Notes under the pieces: model-generated
The model's input: only the letters and a program-made list of their open reading frames with translations
The model's database searches: none
Told to the model about the DNA's origin: nothing
Translations under genes and position numbers: made by a program
DNA from: Deltaproteobacteria bacterium
Lineage (GTDB): Bacteria > Myxococcota_A > UBA796 > UBA2385
Assembly (NCBI GenBank): GCA_003694325.1
Contig: RFKJ01000464.1
Coordinates: 1-14,703 of the forward strand
Length of the DNA: 14,703 bases
Direction: 5' to 3'
Shown here: positions 6,414 to 11,413 of the stretch, one piece after another
How the letters are laid out: each line of letters opens with the position of its first letter
How positions within the stretch are numbered: position 1 is the first letter of the stretch

Positions 6414-7723
6414 CGGGTCACCTCCGGGGTGGCGGGAGCGGGCGGCGGGGTGGGCGTCGTTCCGGCCAGGGTGCCGGCGACGTCGATGCCGGTGGTGGCC
6501 TTCATCTCCTCCAGCACCTGCCGGACGACGGCCGGGAAGCCGGCCACGTGGCGGGCCAGGGCCTGGCCGTCGCCGTTGTCGAGGATGTGGACCTCGTCGA
6601 GAGAGATGTCGTTGACCCGCTTCACGACGGTCTCCAGCACGGTCTCGAGCTGCTGGATGAGGAAGATGTCCTTGGCGTCGGGCCCGGCCTCCAGCCAGGT
6701 GTCGGTCATCATCTGGAGCACCTGGGCCAGGGCCCGCCCGTTCTCCTCGATCGCCGCCGCCGCCCCCCGGGCGGCCAGGGCCTGGGCCTGTCGCTCGGCG
6801 TCGGCAGGCAGCACCACGTCGGCCTGCAGGCGGAGCTGCTCCAGCCGCTCGCGGATCTCCTGGAGCTGGCGCTCGGCTTCGGCTCGGGCCTGGCGGGCCG
6901 CGGCCTCGGCCCGCTCCTCGGCGGCCCGCGCCTCGGCGTCGAGATCGGCCTTGAGCTGGCGCAGCGCGTTCTCGAGCTGGACGATCTCGGTCTGGGCCGT
7001 CTGGACGGCAACCTCGGCGCGCTGCCGGGCCGCGGCCTCCACCTCCTTGGCCTCGGCCATGGCGTTGCTCTCGGCGATCTCCGCGTCGCGGACCACCTCC
7101 GCGATCCGCTTGCGACCGATGCTGTCGAGGTACTTCACGTCGTCCATGACGTTCTGGATCTTGAGCACGTCGAGCTGCAGACCCAGCTTGTGGAAGTCCT
7201 CCTCGGCCTCGTCCACCAGCGCGCTGGCGAACTTGAGGCGGTCCTCGTTGACCTCCTCGGGGGTCAGGGTGGCGAGGACGCCGCGAAGATGTCCTTCCAG
7301 CGTCTCCTTGGCGACCCGCCGGATCTCGGCGGGATCGCGCCCCAGGAAGCGCTCGATGGCGTTCTTGACCCGCCGGGGATCACTGCTGACCTTGACGTTG
7401 GCCACGGCGTGCACCGTCAGCGGGATCCCGCCCTTGCTGTAGGCGTTCTGGATGGCGATGTCGATGGGGATGGCCGTCAGGTCCATCCGCTCGACCTTCT
7501 CCAGGATCGGGACCCGGAACGCCCAGCCCCCACCGAGCACCTCGCGGTAGCCGACCGTCGAGCCGTCGGCGAGTTTCCGGCGGCGGCCCGAGAAGATCAG
7601 CACTTCGTTCGGGCGCCCGATGAACAGGAACTGCCGGGCGATCGCGACGAGCAGCAGCACGCCGACGCCCAGCCCGAGGCCCACGCAGATCGCGGTGGTG
7701 AGGGTGACGAGGGTGTCTTCCAT
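6410..7723 (-). CDS. SPFH/flotillin-like membrane protein (first copy)
   Basis: Flotillin-type membrane scaffold, 437 residues. The N-terminal transmembrane segment (about 8-28) leads to an SPFH domain (about 32-210) with F-R-V-P-I-L-E-K-V, N-A-Y-S-K-G-G-I-P-L-T-V (93-104), G-V-L-A-T-L-T-P-E-E-V-N-E-D and V-K-Y-L-D-S-I-G-R (196-204). An Ala/Glu/Arg/Gln coiled coil runs about 211-325, followed by a C-terminal region and a Thr/Pro/Ala-rich tail (421-437). I chose ATG 7723 because GGGAG lies 5 nt upstream and it places the membrane segment at the N-terminus. Starting further upstream would add about 20 Pro/His/Gly-rich residues unlike the family. The stop overlaps the next flotillin's ATG. The upstream neighbour is the NfeD/YqiJ-like gene, the conserved partner of flotillins. 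Two SPFH paralogues in tandem suggest a mixed oligomer. Confidence 0.92.
   Translation of the reverse strand: MEDTLVTLTTAICVGLGLGVGVLLLVAIARQFLFIGRPNEVLIFSGRRRKLADGSTVGYREVLGGGWAFRVPILEKVERMDLTAIPIDIAIQNAYSKGGIPLTVHAVANVKVSSDPRRVKNAIERFLGRDPAEIRRVAKETLEGHLRGVLATLTPEEVNEDRLKFASALVDEAEEDFHKLGLQLDVLKIQNVMDDVKYLDSIGRKRIAEVVRDAEIAESNAMAEAKEVEAAARQRAEVAVQTAQTEIVQLENALRQLKADLDAEARAAEERAEAAARQARAEAERQLQEIRERLEQLRLQADVVLPADAERQAQALAARGAAAAIEENGRALAQVLQMMTDTWLEAGPDAKDIFLIQQLETVLETVVKRVNDISLDEVHILDNGDGQALARHVAGFPAVVRQVLEEMKATTGIDVAGTLAGTTPTPPPAPATPEVTR
6421..6425 (-). promoter_or_regulatory. Strong ribosome-binding site of the second flotillin gene
   Basis: GGAGG on the minus strand, 7 nt before ATG 6413 and inside the last codons of the preceding flotillin gene. 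It fixes the start at the ATGA overlap. Confidence 0.75.
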
Positions 7724-7740
7724 CCATGCTCCCGTGGAGT

Positions 7741-7781
7741 GTGCCCCGGGGTCGGGGCAGGGGTGCCGGGTGCTCCCCGGC
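7741..7781 (-). promoter_or_regulatory. Twin perfect hairpins in the spacer between the NfeD-like and flotillin genes
   Basis: Two adjacent perfect 7-bp stem-loops lie in the 90-bp spacer: TGCCCCG/CGGGGCA (7741-7747 with 7752-7758, loop of 4) and TGCCGGG/CCCGGCA (7763-7769 with 7775-7781, loop of 5). They are separated by 4 bp. Neither is followed by a T-run on the minus strand. The plus strand of the same block also has four G-runs (7747-7750, 7753-7756, 7759-7762, 7767-7769) that fit a G-quadruplex motif. They may protect or process the mRNA, or set the ratio of NfeD-like protein to flotillin. They lie 18 bp upstream of the flotillin start codon. Confidence 0.45.
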
Positions 7782-7813
7782 ATGCCGACCGCCGCGCGGC
7801 CGGCGATGTCGAT

Positions 7814-8539
7814 TCAATGGGGGGGCCGGGTGGTCAGCGCCGTGACCTCGGCCACTCCATCGGCGACGTCGACGATGAGGACCGCCTGGCGGGCCTCCAG
7901 GCGTCGGCCGTCGCCGGTTCGGGCCACGAGGTCGACATCCTGACCGTCCACCACGACCCGCACCTTGCCCGGCTTGTCGGGGCCCACCGGCAGCAGCAGT
8001 CGACCCTCGCTGCCGCGGATCCCCTTCAGCCCGGTGTCCCCGGTGACCCGCTCCGACTTCAGCTTGTGGAAGAACCAGGCCACGACCCAGCCGACTCCCA
8101 CCCCGGTGACGGTGGCCACGGGGAACGCGATGAGATCGGAGAAGCCCAGCAGGTCGAGCAGCGTGCCGGTACCGCCGAAGGTGGCCAGGGCAAAGGTCCA
8201 GAAGCGCAGCGACAGGAAGGGCAGCCAGGTGCCGCCGGCCTCCTGGCCGGCCTCGAACGCCTTGTCGAAGTCGTGCCCGGCGTGCAGGTCCCCGTCGGCC
8301 TCTGCGTCGAAGTCGGCGTCGGCGTCCAGGTCGAGGTCGGCGTCGAGGTCGGCGTCGGCGTCCAGGTCCACCGCCGCATCGACATCGACGTCCGCGTCGG
8401 CGTCGGCGTCGTGATCGTGATCTCCCAGGAAGATGCTGGCGACGATGATCAGGCCGCCGAGGGCCAGCGAGCCGAGGTACAGGGGAAGCACGAGGAGGTT
8501 CCGGGTGTCGAAGCCTGGGGCGGTGGCGGTGCAGCCCAC
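7814..8539 (-). CDS. NfeD/YqiJ-like flotillin partner with alternating-Asp loop
   Basis: Integral membrane protein of the NfeD/YqiJ (OB-fold) type that accompanies flotillins. Visible in 241 residues: transmembrane segment 1 (about 15-38), an acidic segment (40-92) with Asp at nearly every second position, transmembrane segments 2 (about 107-131) and 3 (about 135-157), then a soluble C-terminal OB-like beta domain (about 168-238) that ends with R-Q-A-V-L-I-V-D-V. The membrane-membrane-OB order and the two flotillin genes just downstream make the assignment. GTG 8539 is the furthest possible start (an in-frame TAG lies at 8561-8563). Its first residues (M-G-C-T-A-T-A-P) look non-native and no clear ribosome site precedes it, so GTG 8491 (residue 17) remains possible. 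The Asp-rich loop sits between membrane segments, so its sidedness depends on topology; a metal-binding role is speculative. Confidence 0.82.
   Translation of the reverse strand: MGCTATAPGFDTRNLLVLPLYLGSLALGGLIIVASIFLGDHDHDADADADVDVDAAVDLDADADLDADLDLDADADFDAEADGDLHAGHDFDKAFEAGQEAGGTWLPFLSLRFWTFALATFGGTGTLLDLLGFSDLIAFPVATVTGVGVGWVVAWFFHKLKSERVTGDTGLKGIRGSEGRLLLPVGPDKPGKVRVVVDGQDVDLVARTGDGRRLEARQAVLIVDVADGVAEVTALTTRPPH
8306..8422 (-). repeat. Low-complexity GC-rich tract encoding alternating Asp
   Basis: Tandem near-repeats of a 6-bp unit (plus-strand GCGTCG / GCGTCC / AGGTCG variants) encode residues 40-78 of the NfeD-like protein, with 19 Asp alternating with A, V, L, H or F. The short repeat is expected to be prone to slippage in multiples of two codons. 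Confidence 0.75.
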
Positions 8540-8605
8540 CCGCCGGGACGCGGGATCGGACTACGGATCACACCGTTGGATCTTGCAGGGGAACGATCGG
8601 AAAGA

Positions 8606-8639
8606 AAAGGGGGCCCCGGCGACGAGGTGCCGCGGGGCC
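8606..8639 (-). terminator. Terminator-like or attenuator-like hairpin upstream of the NfeD-like gene
   Basis: Read on the minus strand, GGCCCC...GGGGCC arms (8639-8634 and 8617-8612) with inner GGC/GCC pairs form a GC-rich stem around a loop of about 8 nt, with a 2-nt bulge. The strand then reads CCCTTTTCTTT. That is the layout of an intrinsic terminator, although the T-run is offset by three C. No minus-strand gene lies upstream for it to end, so it would act in the 5' leader of the NfeD/flotillin transcript as an attenuator, or block antisense transcription from pal. Confidence 0.35.
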
Positions 8640-8726
8640 GCACATCCGCCGCCGAGATCGGCGGCCGGGGCGAAGCCGACGCGGCGCACCGACCGAACCA
8701 TGCCCGAGCCTGCCCCGGAAGACGTT

Positions 8727-8752
8727 TTCCCAGATTTTCTCTTGACTGGGAA
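8727..8752. promoter_or_regulatory. Operator-like palindrome TTCCCAG-N12-CTGGGAA
   Basis: Perfect 7-bp inverted repeats (8727-8733 and 8746-8752) whose centres are 19 bp apart, about two helical turns, typical of a dimeric regulator's site. It lies in the most AT-rich part of the divergent spacer and abuts the candidate -35 at 8754. It could control pal, the NfeD/flotillin run, or both. A transcribed hairpin is the alternative. Confidence 0.4.
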
Positions 8753-8753
8753 C

Positions 8754-8783
8754 TTGACGCGTCCACTGTGGTGTCGCTACACC
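8754..8783 (+). promoter_or_regulatory. Possible sigma-70-type promoter of pal
   Basis: TTGACG (8754-8759) is a near-consensus -35. The best -10 at suitable spacing is the weak TACACC (8778-8783, 18 bp). A second TTGACT lies at 8742-8747 inside the palindrome. The placement 30-60 bp before the pal ATG is right, but the -10 is poor, so confidence is low. Confidence 0.3.
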
Positions 8784-8811
8784 CAGGACACCCCACCCCG
8801 AGGCCATCGCC

Positions 8812-9555
8812 ATGCGCCGCTCCCTTCGACTGCTGCCCTTCCTCGCCCCCTTCCTCATGGCTGGCAAGTGCAAGGGCAAGCCGGTCACCGACGATGGGGA
8901 CGTCGTCGGCGCGGACACCCCCGCATCGCCGGAGGTCGAGCTGCAGCTCGTGAGCATCGAGCCCGACGAGGTGCCGCCGGCCCGGGGGTTCTCGGCGACG
9001 GTCTACGGCAGCGGCATCGACGAGGGCGCGACCCTGACCCTCGGCGGGGCCGTGATGCCCGACGTCGAGGTCCTGGGGGACAACGCCCTGCGGGTGCAGG
9101 TCCCCCCGCTCACCGCCGGCGAGTACGACGTCACCGTCACCAACCCCGATGGCGAGGCCGCCACCCTCCACGGGGCGCTGTGGGTCAACCCCGACTACGT
9201 CGACCCCGCATCCCAGGTGGCCACCTGCAACCACATCACGGTGCACTTCGACTTCGACGCCGACACCCTCTCCCCGGAGGCCCGGCGCATTCTCGACGCC
9301 CAGGCGGCGTGCATCCAGAGCCTCGGTGTGCCGATCCGCATCGAGGGGCACTGCGACGAGCGCGGCACCACCGAGTACAACCTCGCCCTCGGCCAGCGGC
9401 GGGCCGACGCGGTCCGCAGCTACCTGATCGCCCGCGGCGTCTCGCCCAGCCGCCTGCGGACCATCTCCTACGGCGAGGAGAAGCCCATCGCCGTCGGGCA
9501 CGACGAGACCGCCTGGGCCGCCAACCGTCGCAGCGAGATCATCGCCGAGATGTGA
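8812..9555 (+). CDS. pal: Pal-like peptidoglycan-binding OmpA-family protein with IPT/TIG domain
   Basis: Envelope protein that holds the outer membrane to peptidoglycan as part of Tol-Pal. The 247-residue product has a basic/hydrophobic leader (1-18) ending in G-K-C20. It is followed by a short linker, an IPT/TIG immunoglobulin-like domain (about 42-125, with Y-G-S-G-I-D-E-G-A-T-L-T-L-G and the final Y-D-V-T-V-T-N-P-D-G), then the OmpA/Pal C-terminal domain (about 140-246). The peptidoglycan-binding signature is G-H-C-D-E-R-G-T-T-E-Y-N (179-190), with G-Q-R-R-A-D-A-V and the Pal-type end S-Y-G-E-E-K-P-x-x-x-G-H-D-E. Typical Pal is about 170 residues and lacks the TIG domain. Lys at -1 of the cysteine breaks the normal lipobox, so lipidation at C20 is uncertain. 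GAGG is 8 nt before the ATG. cpoB follows 53 bp later, as in tol-pal operons; tolQRAB are not visible. Confidence 0.9.
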   Translation: MRRSLRLLPFLAPFLMAGKCKGKPVTDDGDVVGADTPASPEVELQLVSIEPDEVPPARGFSATVYGSGIDEGATLTLGGAVMPDVEVLGDNALRVQVPPLTAGEYDVTVTNPDGEAATLHGALWVNPDYVDPASQVATCNHITVHFDFDADTLSPEARRILDAQAACIQSLGVPIRIEGHCDERGTTEYNLALGQRRADAVRSYLIARGVSPSRLRTISYGEEKPIAVGHDETAWAANRRSEIIAEM

Positions 9556-9608
9556 AGATCCCGCTCGGCCCCCGCCCTGCAGGCGTACACTGCGCCCCTG
9601 GAGCCATC

Positions 9609-10529
9609 GTGCGCATCCCCTCCCCGCTCCTGCTCCTCCTCCCCGCCGCCGGCGCCATCCTGTTCGCCCCGGGCTGCGTCCTCGACCGCACCGGCCAGTC
9701 GGCCAGCGAAAACTGGCACCGCGAGATGCTGCTGCAGCGCACCCGCACCGACAACCTCGAGGCGCAGTTCGCCGAGGTCGAGGCCCGGGTCGACCAGCTC
9801 GAGGAGCTGACGCGGGCCCGCGGGCAGCAGGAGATCCTGCGGATGGAGACACTGGACCAGCTCCGCAACGAGGTCGCCAACATCCGCGGCGAGGTCGAGG
9901 TGCTCAGCCACGAGCTGCGCCAGAAGGTGGAGACGGGCGAGGCCCGCAGCGAGGACGCCGCCTTCCGCCTGGCCTGGCTGGAGGCCCGGGCCGACCAGAT
10001 CGAGGCCAGCCTGGGGCTGGAGCCGCCTCCACCGCCCGAAGTCGCCGGGCCCGAAGTCGCCGCCGACGCCGGTGACACCGGTGGAGGCGACGACACGGGA
10101 GCAGCGGCCGACGGCGCCGCGGATGAGGGGGCCGCCGGCGACGACGCTTCGCCCTCGCCGGCGATCGACGATCCCGAGGCGGCCCTCAAGCTGGCGGAAG
10201 ACCACCTGCAGGCCGGCCGCCCCAAGGCCGCCGAGGTCGTCCTGGCCCGGTTCATCGACACCTGGCCCGACCACCCCCGCATCGCCGAGGCGCGCTACCG
10301 CTACGCCGAGGCCGCGTTCAACGACGGCCGGTACCAGGTGGCCGTGCTGCGGTTCCAGGAGGTCATCGACCGCCACAAGGACTCGCCGTGGGCCCCCTGG
10401 GCGATGCTCCGCCAGGGTGAGTGCTTCGAGAAGCAGGGGCAGCCCGACAACGCGCGCCTGTTCTACGAGGACGTCGTGCGCATCTGGCCCCGGAGCAAGG
10501 CGGCCAAGGAGGCGCGCGGCCGGCTGTAG
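9609..10529 (+). CDS. cpoB: CpoB/YbgF-like TPR lipoprotein of the Tol-Pal system
   Basis: Periplasmic partner of Tol-Pal; in E. coli CpoB coordinates peptidoglycan synthesis with outer-membrane constriction. The 306-residue product has a hydrophobic leader (5-20) ending in A-P-G-C23, a plausible lipobox, so it is probably a lipoprotein. A heptad-rich coiled coil (about 35-135) would trimerise it. An Ala/Gly/Asp/Pro-rich linker (137-188, including D-T-G) leads to three TPR-like repeats (about 189-300) with the YbgF pattern A-x-x-L-A-E-D-H-L-Q-A-G-R, Y-R-Y-A-E-A-A-F-N-D-G-R-Y-Q-V-A and L-R-Q-G-E-C-F-E-K-Q-G. GTG 9609 is chosen for its GGAG 5 nt upstream and because it gives a complete signal sequence. 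Coming directly after pal supports the assignment. E. coli CpoB is a soluble periplasmic protein, so a lipid anchor is a difference. Confidence 0.88.
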   Translation: MRIPSPLLLLLPAAGAILFAPGCVLDRTGQSASENWHREMLLQRTRTDNLEAQFAEVEARVDQLEELTRARGQQEILRMETLDQLRNEVANIRGEVEVLSHELRQKVETGEARSEDAAFRLAWLEARADQIEASLGLEPPPPPEVAGPEVAADAGDTGGGDDTGAAADGAADEGAAGDDASPSPAIDDPEAALKLAEDHLQAGRPKAAEVVLARFIDTWPDHPRIAEARYRYAEAAFNDGRYQVAVLRFQEVIDRHKDSPWAPWAMLRQGECFEKQGQPDNARLFYEDVVRIWPRSKAAKEARGRL

Positions 10530-10609
10530 GCCCGACCGGCGACCGGCGGCGACCGGCTTCCGGCGACGGGCGGCACCCCGCGTCCCTCCGGTGGAGACAC
10601 AAGTCGACA

Positions 10610-10640
10610 CCTCCCACATGGGCGGGTGGGGGAGGATGGG
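10610..10640 (+). promoter_or_regulatory. Hairpin/G-quadruplex motif in the leader of the receiver-like gene
   Basis: CCTCCC (10610-10615) can pair with GGGAGG (10630-10635). The same stretch has four G-runs on the coding strand (10620-10622, 10624-10626, 10628-10632, 10638-10640; loops of 1, 1 and 5), a G-quadruplex motif ending 23 nt before ATG 10664. The two folds exclude each other. No T-run follows, so a terminator for pal-cpoB is not supported. Regulatory use is inference only. Confidence 0.3.
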
Positions 10641-10663
10641 CAGGCAACGTCCGAGGTCGCCGC

Positions 10664-11413
10664 ATGACCCGCAAGCCCACCGTCCTGGTCGTCGATGTCG
10701 ACGACCACCGCCGCGACACCATCCAGCGCTACCTGGCGGCGCGCTACGCGGTCCACAGCTTCCCGCTGGCTCGCGCCGCGCTGCGGGAGCTGCCCGGGCT
10801 GCATCCCGATGCCCTCCTGGCCCACGCCTACCAGCCCGGCGGCAGTGGGATCGACCTGTGCGCCCGTGCCCGCGAGCTTCTCGCCACCCGTTCCTGCCTG
10901 ACCCTGGTCTACGGGCGCTCCCGTCGTCCCCCCGGCACCCGGCGCGGCGGCGCATCCTCCGCCGACCACCCGGCCGTGGACGTGCGGCTCGCCCGCCCGG
11001 TCGACGTCATCGACCTCGACCGGGCCCTGGCCCATGCCCTGGCCACGCGACGCCGCGCCGCGGCGGCCCCCAGGGCCGGCAGGCCCGTCGACCGCCCCAT
11101 CGAGGTGGTCAGCGCCGCCCGGGCACCCGACCCGTCGGGAGGCTGGCGCCTCCTCCTCGACCCGGAACACTGCATCGACCGGCTGCCCGATCGGCCCGAC
11201 GTGAGCTGGGAGCAGATCCTGCGGGCCCGGGTGACCCTGCACAACCTGCGGGTCGCGCTGGGCAAGCACGTGACCCCGCTGGTCGACCGCCTGCCCCCCG
11301 ACCGTCGGCCGACCTTCGACGAGATCCTGCGGGCCCGGGCGTCGCTCCACAACCTGTCGGTGATCCTCGGCGTCAGGCGGGACCGCTCGAACCCGAACCG
11401 GGCGGCGAGCTGA
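10664..11413 (+). CDS. Degenerate response-regulator receiver protein with duplicated C-terminal motif
   Basis: Probable signalling protein with a CheY-like fold, 249 residues, cytosolic. The receiver domain (about 5-125) has the first strand and acidic pocket (V-L-V-V-D-V-D-D, D11/D13/D14), but the phospho-acceptor position in L-L-A-H-A-Y-Q-P-G-G-S-G is H54 instead of Asp, and the conserved Lys before Pro is R111. Phosphorylation is therefore unlikely, and it may act as a pseudo-receiver. After an Arg/Ala linker, two copies of a 19-residue motif occur at 182-200 and 218-236, sharing I-L-R-A-R-x-x-L-H-N-L-x-V-x-L-G. They are encoded by an exact 18-bp repeat 108 bp apart. No known output domain is recognised. 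GAGG lies 7 nt before ATG 10664. The 3' end overlaps the convergent flavoprotein gene by 41 bp. The receiver assignment rests on fold pattern and is moderately secure. Confidence 0.78.
   Translation: MTRKPTVLVVDVDDHRRDTIQRYLAARYAVHSFPLARAALRELPGLHPDALLAHAYQPGGSGIDLCARARELLATRSCLTLVYGRSRRPPGTRRGGASSADHPAVDVRLARPVDVIDLDRALAHALATRRRAAAAPRAGRPVDRPIEVVSAARAPDPSGGWRLLLDPEHCIDRLPDRPDVSWEQILRARVTLHNLRVALGKHVTPLVDRLPPDRRPTFDEILRARASLHNLSVILGVRRDRSNPNRAAS
11214..11339 (+). repeat. Internal duplication in the receiver-like gene
   Basis: AGATCCTGCGGGCCCGGG occurs at 11214-11231 and again at 11322-11339, 108 bp (36 codons) apart and in frame. It forms the core of two homologous 19-residue segments. The rest of each unit has diverged, so the duplication is old. 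Confidence 0.8.

Larger units (their letters stand above)
8540..8811. other. 272-bp divergent intergenic control region
   Basis: It separates the NfeD/flotillin run (minus) from pal-cpoB (plus) and is the longest gene-free stretch in the window. It holds a terminator-like hairpin facing left (8612-8639 with a T-rich minus-strand tail), an inverted repeat GCCGCCGA/TCGGCGGC (8648-8665), and an AT-richer block (8721-8760) carrying a 26-bp palindrome and candidate -35 hexamers. I see no convincing coding frame in it. Confidence 0.7.

Noticed and set aside
3429..7442. Very long plus-strand open frame antisense to hflX and the flotillin genes
   Set aside because: The translation is rich in Pro, Arg, His, Gly and Gln with no domain. 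The minus strand has three clear gene families over the same bases. Long antisense frames are expected at this GC content.
8648..8665. GCCGCCGA/TCGGCGGC inverted repeat as an operator
   Set aside because: The arms meet with only 2 bp between them and consist of common GC-rich words. It may simply be chance; noted only within the intergenic description.
9586..9591. TACACT as a -10 box between pal and cpoB
   Set aside because: There is no acceptable -35 about 17 bp upstream, and the 53-bp spacing fits co-transcription with pal.
8433..9608. Plus-strand open frame leading into cpoB from far upstream
   Set aside because: It is Arg/Pro-rich and runs through pal in another frame. GTG 9609 with GGAG and a signal sequence is the sensible start.
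10534..10557. Three GACCGGC copies after cpoB as a repeat element or binding array
   Set aside because: The copies are short and unevenly spaced (7 and 10 bp), and the motif is common in this GC-rich sequence. No supporting context.
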